In this document: in pieces, positions 48,555-59,336 of the stretch
How positions within the stretch are numbered: position 1 is the first letter of the stretch
How the letters are laid out: each line of letters starts with the position of its first letter
Source of the DNA: Larix kaempferi
Lineage: Eukaryota; Streptophyta; Pinopsida; Pinales; Pinaceae
Direction of reading: 5' to 3'
Assembly: GCA_027924585.1 (NCBI GenBank)
Contig: BSBM01000877.1
Coordinates: 5,519,501-5,583,500, forward strand
Length of the DNA stretch: 64,000 bases
Notes under the pieces: generated by a model
What the model was told of the DNA's origin: nothing
Databases searched by the model: none
The model's input: the letters and a program-made list of their open reading frames with translations, nothing else
Made by a program: the position numbers and the translations under genes

Positions 48555-49140
48555 GTTACTACTACATATGGTCTAATTTGCCACGAAAGTTTGTTGTAAT
48601 AGCCACGAATTTTCGTCCCTGTTGCAACGATTGGTGTTTCTTTTTTTCTTGGAAAGTGATTTGTGGATATAGGGACGAACATTCCACGTTGTGGCAATAG
48701 AAATGCTTCTTTGATTCCACGTGTCAACAACACAACTTTTCTCATATCTACGGAAAATACATCCTACCACAAAATTGTGTCTCTATATTGACGCACAACT
48801 TCTATAAATTTCCACACTGGCGCTAAATCTTCCACAAAACTGCGTCGCAGTATCCACGTATCTATTCACGATCTTTCGTGGAAGATTCAGCACCTGCGTC
48901 GATGATTCTTTATAGTTCCACTAAACATCATCTCAGTATCCATGCATGGATTCCCAAACTTTCATGGAAAGTTCAGCACCTGCGTGGAAAATATTTTATA
49001 GTTCCACGAAGCATCATCGCAATATCCATGTAAGGATTCACAAAATTTCATGGTAGGTTCAGCAACTGCATGGAAACATTCTCTATAGCCTACATTGTTG
49101 TTCGTCGATATAGAGACGATACCCGGAAGTGTTAAAAAAA
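48555..49140. repeat. Foldback and tandem-repeat block, CACTA subterminal-like
   Basis: It opens CTACTACATATGGTCTAATT, which resembles a CACTA terminus only loosely. It contains an inverted pair, CCACGAATTTTCGTCCC (near 48602) against GGGACGAACATTCCACG (near 48674). From 48846 an 86-bp unit repeats three times (CAG/CAATATCCA blocks at 48848, 48934 and 49020), each holding TTTC(G/A)TGG and TTCCAC words in opposite senses. Dense CGTGG/CCACG words in both orientations are typical of En/Spm subterminal regions. No matching far terminus was found. Confidence 0.45.
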
Positions 49141-51900
49141 AATGAATGCGACAATACAGTCATAGATTTGCTTCAGATAGACTAAAAGCACTTCTCATGA
49201 ACTAGCTCTTACATCTACAATCAAATCCTTATCAATGATTCCTTTCAGATCTGCAAACAGGTCTACTTAATGATGGTTTCCAATTCTAGCAAACTTCATC
49301 AAACAAATAATCTTGCATTGTATTCCTTAAAGTGGTTACCAAGTCTTTATGATAAGCAGTAACACATATAATATTTGTTTTCATACTTATCCCTTTTCAA
49401 CAATCAATTCTTCAACTTCAAGTTTTGTCTTTTAATTGCACAAATATTCAAACTCAAACTCAATTTGCTCACAAAGAATAGGCTCGGTCTTCAAGTTATA
49501 ACTGATGTTCTCCTATAACACTATTCAAACTCAACTTCAATTTGGTCACAAAGAATATGCTCAGTATTCAAGTGATAACACAAGTCCTTCAATTATGCTA
49601 TCAATATGTTTCAGTGCTTTGCAAATTGTTCTTCTTCAAGCTCATATTTCACATCCTTGTGTCCTTTGAATAATCACAAGGCTTAAACAACATTTTGCAA
49701 TGTATGAGCTCGGTCTTGCAAAGAATTATACCTTAGATCTATTCACTTCTTAAGAATGTCTATATGCTTATGTAATGGTATATATTTAGATGCTTAATAA
49801 AACTTTCTCAGAGTCATTTATCATCAAACTTTTCATGAGCTTGTAAACAACAAACACAGTCGTAGATAGATATCTCAAGAACTTAAACTAAATGTATAAA
49901 CATGAAGAATTGTAAGCCCCAGTCTTAAGCACATGTGGGTAGTAGTTGAATCGTAAGCCCCAGTATCTTGCATTAAAGAAATGACATAATAAAGTTTTAC
50001 TTTAAACCCCTACAAGGAAATAAGATCACAATTCTACTTGTCATGAATGCCCTACTTGTCATGAATACCAATGGTTGAAAATATTTCTAAATAAACTTTG
50101 AATTCAATTGATATAATCAATCTTACCTCTACCAAATCCATTGTTTACCAAGTCTCCTAGAAGCACACTAAGCATGTAGCAACAAACAATTATTTAAGTT
50201 ACAACAAAGGAATCCAACCAAAATAAATTCTAACTTGTGCGGATATGAAAAAGGTGGGAAGCAACGCACCAAAAAGAATGCATAGAGAAGGCATGTGTAG
50301 GTTGAATGCAGAACCCCAAAACTACATCACGCCACAAGATAACAAACTGGAAAAATACTTGAGCTAGGGCACAATAGAAGAGCCCAACTTAGATTCCATG
50401 TTAGAGGCCACTTGATCCAATGAATGCACCAACCCAACAAAAACCAAAACAAATAAAGATCCCAATTGCAAAATTTGATGAGCTTCATAAATTTTCATTG
50501 TCAAGTGCACTTTATGTAATAGGATTTGCCAAAATACCATAGAACTATATAGGCACCACATGCAAACAGTGCAATTACCATGCACTCAAATGGGAAGATG
50601 TATTCACTTAAGACCAAACAACTTCAAACAAAGACAAATTACACAATTTTACATGTAGCACAACCATGTTTACATCTCCCATGCAAATATTCTTGACTCC
50701 ATACAACACTTCATGGCGATGGGATTTTCTCCATAATCTATTGTCGTCTTCTTATGTGACACATGAAACTTCTTTGCACTTGCTGTTACCCAGAATTTCA
50801 TTTGATTTCATGCCACCTTCTATATATTTTCTAATTGCATATGCAATCACACACAAATCAACATCATCACGTGTTTTCCCACAGTGTCTATATCTCATTC
50901 TACGATCAGTTCTGGATGAAATCTCACCACTATAATGGTTTAGTCTCAATCAAGGACTCCCAATTTCATTGAATTTCTTGTCTGAAGGCCAAGGCATGAT
51001 ACAATTAGAGGAAGCCTTCTATCTTCAAACAGACCATCTTCCCTCAATTGGAAGCAAATATCTGGTTCATTACCAGTGGGCACATTACTTGCAGCCCCCC
51101 TCAAGGGACTCACTGCTAGAAGATTCCCTAAATGGAGATGATCCTAATTTCCTGTCAATGGAAAAGACCAGGTAATCAATTGGGTGTCGAGCGAGGAAGA
51201 ATGGAGATCACTGTCACAAGTGAGACGTTATCAAATTCTTGAGTTTTCCCAAGTTTTCTATGTTTTTCAACTCACCAATTTTTTTGAATTTTTAAGGTCT
51301 GAATTTATACTTGATGAGTTTTGTTGGTATTCTCTCAATTTTTCTGATTTTCCAAGTTGATGACACATGCCAACTTTTTGCCAGTTTTTTGTTTTGCAAC
51401 ACTAATATTATCTATTGGTTTCGAAGTCCTTTTGTTAATTAGTATAAGCTACTTGACCAAAAGTGGTGTGCACCTCTCTTCTTGAGAAACTAGGGTTTCA
51501 TGTGGTGATTTTTGGTGTGTGAAGGCTTCTATACTATCTTACGAGGCTTGTCTAAAGGAAGGTGCCAATGTTGGAGTGTGCTACATTCCAACTTTGGGTT
51601 TCCCAATCGCCATCAAATCTCCAACTTTTGGTAACCACCATAATTTCTGTAGCTCGCAAATTGTAAAAGACCACAATGCCCAGATTGTCCATAAAAGACC
51701 ACAATTTGATATTAAATAAGTAGTGAATACTCAACTGTGTAGAATAAGTCCTGTAGGTGACTATTAATATTGTCTCCTTCAAACTCCAAATGTACAACCA
51801 GTAAGTTCTTAACAGGGGGTCTTTGGTAAATTCAAAACTGCCATATCAAAATATTATAATGAGTTACACTGACAAGCAAACTATAACGATAAACCAATAT
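49141..51900. other. No recognisable feature
   Basis: AT-rich intergenic sequence. Frames on both strands are short (at most 89 codons) and lack family motifs or flanking signals. A T-rich stretch lies at 51240-51400. I see no repeat boundaries. Confidence 0.5.
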
Positions 51901-51929
51901 TCAATAACTTGTAATAAATTAAACATATA

Positions 51930-53200
51930 TATCATATAACAAAAAGAGAGATTTAGTTGAAGATACCAACCTCCGTGTGAAACCATTCTTGAAAATATAC
52001 TCAGAAGTATTACTTTCAGAAAATATTGCGTGTGCCTCGGAGAGGCCAGCCATATCTAGGAACCAACTGACCCTTCAAGAGGGTTTGTACAAACCAGAGA
52101 GAGAGAAATGACTGGAGTTGATTAGGTCAATGAAGTCAACATAAACAAAGTTACAAAAATTATAAACTTCAACCAAGTCTCAGCAGAAGAGAAGTGATTA
52201 TCACCACACCACAACTGATGGTAGGTGATCAAAGTCAACTTCTCCATAAGACCAAAAATTTAACAAGGTGGTATATAAAAAATGAAAGAGGGTAAATGAC
52301 CGCATTAACCACAAGTCAAAGACAAGGTACCACAAGTCCAATAATATATCAATCAAGGTGGGGAAGGAACATTAAACCAAAAATGAGATCTGAAGTGTCG
52401 GTACAAATATAAACAATGGTCATAAAAAAAGAAAATATAAAAGATGGTCATAACATAGGTGTGGGTAGTAGAAGACCCATGACCCTTAGAACCAAGGGTA
52501 AGCTGATCCAAATGTGGCCAAACAACCATAGTACTCTATAAGAGCAAAACTTCAACAAGGTGGTTTTAAAAAAGTTACTCAAGGAGGTTAAGTGACCCCA
52601 TTAAACACCAGTGCAAGATAAGGTACCACAAGACCAATCATAGCTCAATCAAGGTGGGGAAGGTACAACCAGTCATATCTCTCTCAAATGTACAGCTGTT
52701 CTATATAACCTAAAAGTTCATCATCACAGTATGAGGAAGGGCGTGGGATGCCAAATAAAAATATCCCTCATTTCTCTCTATGCAATCCTGAAAGCATCAC
52801 ATAACAGATAAGTACCTTGTACTATAGAAAATAAAAGCCACATGTGTTAACATAATTTAGATCTCTATCAACTTAAGGACTCCTCTGTGGTCCCTGTGCT
52901 GAAGTTGGTCCTCGAGATGTAATGGGCAGTAATCTTATAACATAATTTTCATCTCTTTCAGTAAAAGTTGATAAAATAAACATATTGATCATATAACAGT
53001 AAGAGAGGTATAGTTGAAGATCTCCACATTAACATTTAACCAAAATCAGATCTGAAGTGTGGTACTATTTCTGAATAGTGCTAAAGCAACAGTAAAATAT
53101 TTTACAACATAAATTTGATCTCTATCAACTTCAGCACTCCTCTATGGTCCCTGTGCTGAAGTTAGTCCTCGAGATGTATTGGGCAGTAATCAAATTATAA
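51930..53200. repeat. Set of diverged direct duplications
   Basis: Three pairs are visible: 52263-52370 with 52554-52664 (shared AAGGTACCACAAG and TCAATCAAGGTGGGGAAGG), 52861-52934 with 53119-53192 (shared GGTCCCTGTGCTGAAGTT and CCTCGAGATGTA), and 51930-51975 with 52978-53025 (shared TTAGTTGAAGAT/TATAGTTGAAGAT). The spacings differ (about 292, 258 and 1050 bp), so this is not one tandem array but overlapping past duplications. No coding content. Confidence 0.7.
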
Positions 53201-53559
53201 AGAGTGATGATCATCGAAGTCATGATGAACATACCTAATATATCTAATATAAAGAGAATCAATTTTTCAGACTAATTTATCTACATGCAGCACATATAGG
53301 AGTGATGATGTTTTAGAAAACACAGAATTTGAATATTAAAATACAAAATAATTATAAACAAGCATACAATGACTTGTGATGACATTTAAATTTAAAATTC
53401 AAATTCTACGAAAATAAAAGATATAAATGGGAAAATTGCTAAGAGCATCACATAAAAGATAAGTACCTCATAACTAAACCAGATAAAAGTTATTTATGTT
53501 ACATACTAACAATGTTTCATACTAACAACATCTATATCCATCAAAATAGAAGTCATGAA

Positions 53560-54236
53560 CTACTTTTTCGTTGATTTCTGTTTTTTTGCATTGAAATAAC
53601 TTGCAAGTACGGTATCACAATCATCAATTGGTGCAGTATTTACTGCGATATCTCCTATTATTGTTTGTGTTTCCATGCCCTCATTTGTGCCACTTCTTGT
53701 ACATCATTGAGCAAGGCGTGGATGCAGTTCTGTAGGGGTGTGAACTGCAACAACGGAAATGAGGTGCATATATATAAGAAGTTGAATTATTATTGAAATA
53801 AATATTTCAATATTTTGATTAAAATTACAATATTTCTCTTTACCAGTCTTTGTAGATGTGACAACTGGGGTGTTAATTGAAGGTATAGTTGCTTCCCCTT
53901 GCACTTCATGCTCTTGAGCTGCATGGTATTCCATTGAAAGAAGAAAATTTATAAGTTTAGGTCAGGAAATATATACATCTAATACCAGTATACTTTTCTA
54001 TTTCCAAAGCATACATACCGGAATGGACACTATGCTCCACACTATCATGGGACATGTTCACCCCAACATCAACTTGTACTTGCTGAGTAGCGCTAGATTC
54101 ATTGTTGCAGTTGCATTGTTGCTTAAAAAAAAACATAAATTTTTAGTTATGGGTGATATAATCAAAAGTACTGAATAGACTTTAATAGTATACTACAATT
54201 GGTGATATACCTACATTTGCGTCATTGGGGAGATTG
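53560..54236 (-). other. Exon-like pieces downstream of the fusion gene
   Basis: Three blocks carry plausible splice borders on the minus strand: about 54123-54020 (ends CATTCCG before GTATGT), 53937-53848 (ends ACAAAGACTG before GTAAAG) and 53746-53560 (after TTGCAG). They encode Gln/Asn/Ser/Thr-rich peptides such as SATQQVQVDVGVNMSHDS, typical of disordered protein ends. They may be the original C-terminus, cut off by the stop at 54243. Confidence 0.35.
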
Positions 54237-54240
54237 GAGT

Positions 54241-55418
54241 CTACCCTAAGCTTTTCCGATGTTCAACCACACTTTTAAAACCAAACTTGAAACCAAGCTT
54301 TAGGTCTTTGTCGGTGGCAGCAACTTGGAACGTACTTCCCTACAATGCATGATAACACATTTTAAAATTTCCAGTATCAAAATCAAATATTTGTTTGGTA
54401 CTGTTAAATAAATGTTCCTGACAACTAATCATTTAATACTTACAATTCTTGCTTTTAGTTTTCTATAGCCACCCTGGCCCAGTCTATGTTGCCCGTGCTT
54501 TTCCATTCTAGCCTTAGTTGCTTTGGAGGTGTCAGGTAGCCTATATATGAAAATTTTCAAAAACCTTAGATATCAAAAATATTACTTAAAACAAAAAAGA
54601 AAAAAACAATTGAGCTTATTTCAGTAAAAAGGTGATATATGTTGTACCTTGCTTTACCAGGCTGTGGTTGTTTTCCTTGTCTTTTTTGAAAGTTCTCCTT
54701 TGCATCATCTATCAGCGCCTTCCACTCTTTCTCAGGAACCATGGGAGGGCGCTCATGCCTGAGGTCAGCTTGCAATATTTCCCTATATTGGGCCCTGGTA
54801 TATTTCAAATTCTCACCGGCTAACCTTGCAACAACTTTCCTGTTGAAAGTATTTCTGAACAAGTTGACCATGTGGTCAATCAACTCATCTCTCTTAGTGC
54901 TATCTTGGCTATTCCACCGTGTGCAAATGGTGGGGCCAAACAACTCCAAGGCTTTGTCATTCAAATGCCTGTAGAAGACATTGTTTCCTGCAGAAACATG
55001 TAATCCATTAATTTATAATAATTTCAACGTATGTCTATTTCAATTTCATGATTAAAATAATAAAAAAATGGATAAATACTAGCAATTTTCTGGATCTTGA
55101 TAGGAACACAAGAGTCATCCACCAGAAAGGTGAGATCTAGTTTTCTAGTGCTTTAACTCGTGCCGCACCAGGAAAATTTTCCTAGTTGTCTACAGTACAT
55201 TCATCCCCAGAGTCATGTGGAGTCCTAGGCTCCGTCTCATCATGCTCCGACATGGCATCATTCTCTCTCTCACCAGTGCCATCATCAATGGAATCGAGGC
55301 CAACTACAGAAGTGCCAAAAAGCCTCATTGGTACATTGCTTTTTTTTTGTTGAATTGGACCATCACTGCTACCTATACCTGTCACGGCAAGTTCTGTAGT
55401 CACGGGTTTTAAAAAATC
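54241..55418 (-). pseudogene. Transposase_24-like (Ptta/En/Spm) part of the fusion gene
   Basis: Downstream exons give, in order, an acidic stretch (ENDAMSEHDETEPRT), a lead-in LDLTFLVDDSCVPIKI (in a shifted frame near 55110), NDKALELFGPTICTRWNSQD, AQYREILQADLRHERPP, EKEWKALIDDAKENFQKRQ, and after a spliced junction KARMEKHGQHRLGQGGYRKL. The order RW...YR..L....P..W..L.....E.F.KR...K and then a H..GQGGY-type end is that of the plant CACTA accessory transposase family (Pfam Transposase_24). Those proteins normally bind subterminal repeats of their element. The assignment is by motif layout from memory, without a search. Confidence 0.55.
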
Positions 55419-55824
55419 CTACAAACAATAAACTTTACTTTATCAGATCACTTGGAATGATAAAAAACATAATATCAGATATGAAATCACAACATAGCTT
55501 AAAAACAATTGTGAAGATGCCACTTACCCCATAAGACTTTATAACCCCTTGCAGCTCTAGAATATTTGCCTTGTTCTCCTGTGACAAGGGCCTTTGGCAA
55601 GCCAAGGAAAGCATTTCAAAATTTTACTTTTTCAAGGCTACTCTAAAAGTGTGCATTGGGTCAATGGAATAGAAAATCTCTTCCTCAAACCCCTCATCAC
55701 CCAGAGTTGGTGCACATGACTAAATTCATCAAACAATAAATTTAATTATGCAATATAATTTTAACATCATTCAAATATTGATATTGTAATGAAGATTAAG
55801 TTACTATTATGCACTAACATTTAC

Positions 55825-56712
55825 CTAACTCGGTGTTATGACCGGTGAGTGTCCACAAGGAACCGTCGCCGTGGAAGCAGTAGGTGCCTTTCCACGATCC
55901 TGAATGAACCAGTCGTCATAATGTCAGAAAAATGATCCAGTAATCCATCATAAGCTCAAAAAAATGTGAATGTACTAAATCAAAACATTTAATTATTTTA
56001 CTAAACAATTACCTGACGGGCCATAGAGTGTGACCTTCCACAGTCACCCTCGACCATGGAGGCAGCAGGTGCCTTTCCAATGGTGCCACACCGACACAAT
56101 AAATCAATAAATAAACGTTTACCTCAGACTAAATAATTGTAACATAAAGAAAAATGAGATATTGCATTAATATTAATTTTTACCTCAGAAGTAGAAGATA
56201 CATGTTCTGTTCCATGTCCATGAGCAAACTCCTGCCACAGTTTAATAAGCATGGTTTCATATGGAAATATTAACAATAAGCACGGAAAAAGCGAATGCTA
56301 ATAGTGAAAATCGGAACATCTTGTTATTGTACTCATATTTCTTTACTATATTTAACATTTACCTGACGAAGCGTAGATGTTGACCTTCCACGGTCACCCT
56401 GGACCGTGGAAGAGGCATGTGCTTTTCCACTGCCGCCAACCTAAAAAAAAATTCAATAGTCAATAATTGCATCAAAAACAAAAATGAGATATTCATAGCA
56501 ATGTAATTACCATTTAATCACATGGAAATATTCATAATAAGCATGAATAAAGCGAATGGCAACGGTGGAAATCGAATGATAACAGAAGAAAACCAAACAT
56601 TTAGTTATTGTAGTCATGTTTGGTTACTACTTTTAGCATTTACCTCATGAGGCATATTTTCTGACGGTCCACGGTTCCCCTGGATCGCGGAAGCCACATC
56701 TATTCTATTTAA
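55825..56712 (-). repeat. Four diverged copies of one short phase-0 exon
   Basis: Units of 75-78 coding bases end at 56644, 56363, 56013 and 55825, each followed by GTAA(A/T)T(G/T). The best copy (56440-56363) encodes GGSGKAHASSTVQGDRGRS and ends in LRQ at the donor. Others keep GKAPAAS, GD(C/R)GRS and a terminal R-Q or equivalent. Each holds an inverted pair such as TCCACGGTC...GACCGTGGA (56390-56413). Because the units are symmetrical in phase, copy number can change without breaking the frame. The function of the peptide is unknown to me. Confidence 0.7.
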
Positions 56713-57087
56713 GTTGTAATCGATCAACAACTCTTCACCTGCAAGTATTGTTTTCATTACACGTACAAATATACGATGATGTTCGCGTGCCTCAAATTCA
56801 CAATTTGGTTACTTATTTGTTGTCATTGGTCGTGTACTGTTTATAAAGCCAGCAACGTTTCCGGATGCTTTTGGTCTCCCATCAATATACATAGTCACCC
56901 CTTTGTTTTTATTTTATTTTGCTATTTGAATATAATTCGCAGCAACTCCATATCTCCACATACTTCAAGTATATTGGACCAAGATCAACCAGTTATTGTA
57001 TCTGTATAGTGGTCCTACATACTCCATCAATTCGGTTACAGTGCCATAGCAGACCGTTATTCCATCCATGGAAAATAGCCCCAATCC
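56713..57087 (-). other. SET domain of the fusion gene
   Basis: The SET fold transfers methyl groups to lysines, usually on histones. Motifs in order: HGLGLFSMDG (from 57090) for the G-x-G cofactor loop; ELMEYVG (to 57013); GNVAGFINS (56862-56836), corresponding to the usual GN-x-(A/S)-R-F-(I/L)-NH with Ser where His is usual; PNCEFE (from 56808) for the NC pair; and GEELLIDYN (56739-56713) for the C-terminal GE-E-x5-Y element with its catalytic-region Tyr. All are in one reading frame, with stops at 56967-56965, 56916-56914 and 56811-56809 between them. The preservation of motifs around only three stops suggests recent loss. Confidence 0.85.
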
Positions 57088-57400
57088 ATGTAAGGATGAA
57101 GGAGCGATGCAATACATCCTCCCTTTGATGAGGAAATCTGTGTCCACTTGAGGTAGCATATTAGGTACCCATCGTTGCAATAGATGTTTATACCTCAATG
57201 GAAAATCCATGTCTATTATGCTCAGCATCATAATTACACAACCCACCGTTGGCAATAAAATATTTCATGCGTCTATGAAATATTTTCCTTATCTTTTCAG
57301 ATCTAGTTGATATAAAACCGGTAGATCTAGTACAACTTGTCTCACTTTCAACCTCTCCGAGTATATCTTCATCATCACTTGAGGAAGATAGATCAGACAA

Positions 57401-58300
57401 ATACCTATTTGGTGGTACCTACACTCCATAAAACAAGAATAAATAGGACAGTCCTTTCTCTCTTCTTTGAAAGTACACATTTACTTCCCTCAAATCTGAG
57501 GCTTAGGAGGGACATGCCTAACCCATTTACTTCTCCTTCCAACACTGTTGGGCATATTATTGGCATCCTACCCTCTTTATTTGAATGTCATATTTCTGGC
57601 ATCCTACCATTCATTTTTAAAATTTACATGCTGGTATTTTATGCTAATGCATATGAAAAATGTTTGTTAATGAAAAGTTTGGCAAAATCACTCAACTAAG
57701 AAACATTAATTGACTATATCATCCCAACAAACCATAACTACAGTGAGATGGTCCACTCAGGAGTACATTGCAGCAGTGTTTGTAAATGTTTCATGTCAAT
57801 ACATCTTAACCAAAAAATCTATAAAATACTACAGCAGAGAACGCAAAATAAATCAGCTAACTTAGGTGAAATATTACACCTTAGACATGTTGCAAATTTC
57901 AAATCCATGCAAATTGGCACTCAAAAGGCCATGAGAAATTTGATTTTCAAAGACTATTTTCAGACATTATGTGTATATTGATTTTCCGACTATATTGGTT
58001 TTTTTATTTAAAAAATAAATAAATTTAAATCAATAATGAGTGTATCCATCAACCAAGTAGGAGGACCAAACCAGAAAAATGTCAACCTGAGAGCAGTCCC
58101 CAGTCGGTCACTCATGTGTTGAAGAAAATTCAACACTACCAGTTAGGTCATTGTTCTAATACAATTTTCAGTGACATGTAATGTAAGATAAACACATTAA
58201 TCACAAAAAGGGGGTAACACACAACATCAAGAGAACTAGGCCAAATGTAGACAAGGCAAAAATATTGGTTTCAGGAAGCTTTTGAACATTGGTTTTTTAC
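57401..58300. other. No recognisable feature (5' side of the SET gene)
   Basis: AT-rich sequence that should hold the promoter and any first exon of the minus-strand SET gene. An acceptor-like TGTAG lies near 57420 before the serine- and acid-rich start of the SET exon (SSSSDDEDILGEVESE), so an upstream exon is likely, but I could not identify it. Confidence 0.4.
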
Positions 58301-58310
58301 TCTGTAAGCC

Positions 58311-59336
58311 TTGGAATCCCTTATGGTTCAATTCTCTACAATAATGTGGTTCTTGATAATGCTTGGGTACCATAGGACTTGGCGAGCCCCTCTCATTAGT
58401 ATTTCAATCCTCCCCCACGGGATTTGCACAATCCTCAACTATGGGCGAGGGAGGACAAATTGCACCTTCAATTGTGAACCCCCACTTGATTATTCGACGG
58501 CTCCAGCTTACCTTGAAATCCTCACTCGCATGTGGGAATTAATAGCTCTGAGCACGATTGACAGTTGGAAGGAGTCTTGGCAGGTGGGCACGATCCACAA
58601 ACTGGGAATTTTCGCCCCCATTTCGCAGAACGTTTTCAGCTTGAACTTCGAACGTTTCTCCCATTCCGCAATTCGCAGACAGCTTGATTTCTGGGTTGCA
58701 ATGGCTTGTAGAGGTTGCTCTGGTGGACATGATGGTGGAAATCTTGGCCATAGTTGTCCTCAAGGAGCACGGGATGGATCTGCAAAAAAGGGTCGAGAGG
58801 GACTGTCGGGCAGAGGACCTATTGGTTGCTGCAGTATGCAAACTGAGAATTTAGAGAACCCTGGTCACGCTGTGGGCATAGAGAACTCTGGCCAGGGACA
58901 GGAAAATTGGAAGTGTTGCAACCAAAGTGGAAATGTTTCTTCCCATGAGAAGGATTTGAACTACAGACATGAAGACGAAGTGTTAGACAGGCTCCAGGAG
59001 TTAGAAGTGCAAGTCAAAATGATTCGCTTTGAGAACCTAGAATGCAAAAATGTACTCCTTCGTCTGTACAATCTGGTTTCTACTGGCGTCTCAGAGAATA
59101 GAGGGCAAAAGTCTGTTCTTTCTGGAAAATTTGATCACTTAGAGGCCTCCCTGGACCTTTCCTTCTCACGTAGGGCTCGTACTCAGGAAGTTACTGCTAC
59201 GGAACTTGAGGAAATCAACGGAAAGATAACAAAGTTGCAGAAACATATGGAGGGTAACGTGGACCTCAGAGCTGAGAATATTAAGACAGAGGATCCTATT
59301 GTAACTGTCAAGAATGGCTGCCCAATTCAGGGTTGA
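58311..59336 (+). CDS. Unrecognised 341-codon open frame with coiled coil
   Basis: The longest intact frame outside the transposons, ending at a TGA (59334-59336). It opens right after a stop with a TTG, so either it is an exon or translation starts inside. The best candidate is the ATG at 58701, giving a 211-residue protein beginning MACRGCSGGHDGGNLGHSC. This part is rich in Gly, Cys and Ser, then has a probable coiled coil (EDEVLDRLQELEVQVKMIRF, residues 225-250 of the frame) and a hydrophilic end. About 300 bp downstream, T- and A-runs near 59612-59660 could be a transcript end. I recognise no domain. It could be a host gene fragment or the ORF1 of a non-LTR element. Confidence 0.35.
   Translation: MESLMVQFSTIMWFLIMLGYHRTWRAPLISISILPHGICTILNYGRGRTNCTFNCEPPLDYSTAPAYLEILTRMWELIALSTIDSWKESWQVGTIHKLGIFAPISQNVFSLNFERFSHSAIRRQLDFWVAMACRGCSGGHDGGNLGHSCPQGARDGSAKKGREGLSGRGPIGCCSMQTENLENPGHAVGIENSGQGQENWKCCNQSGNVSSHEKDLNYRHEDEVLDRLQELEVQVKMIRFENLECKNVLLRLYNLVSTGVSENRGQKSVLSGKFDHLEASLDLSFSRRARTQEVTATELEEINGKITKLQKHMEGNVDLRAENIKTEDPIVTVKNGCPIQG

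Larger units (their letters stand above)
54241..57400 (-). pseudogene. Multi-exon SET-domain / Transposase_24-like gene, probably decayed
   Basis: Reading on the minus strand: a SET-domain exon (57400-56644), four copies of a short exon-like unit (the first forming the end of the SET exon; the others 56440-56363, about 56092-56013 and 55899-55825), a linker exon (55719-55528), an acidic exon (55418 to about 55080), and the transposase-like exons 54987-54647, 54540-54444 and 54339-54241. Donors (GTAAAT, GTAAGT, GTACAA) and acceptors (TTTAG, TGTAG, TGCAG) are standard, and most junctions are in phase 0. Damage: a frame change between 57255 and 57188, stops at 56967, 56916, 56811, in the last short exon (CAG to TAG), near 55590 and at 55184, and a lost acceptor (CG for AG) in the second full short exon. 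More exon-like pieces lie downstream (54236-53560). Confidence 0.65.

Noticed and set aside
58539-58841. 100-codon minus-strand frame
   Set aside because: Antisense shadow of the longer plus-strand frame at 58311-59336.
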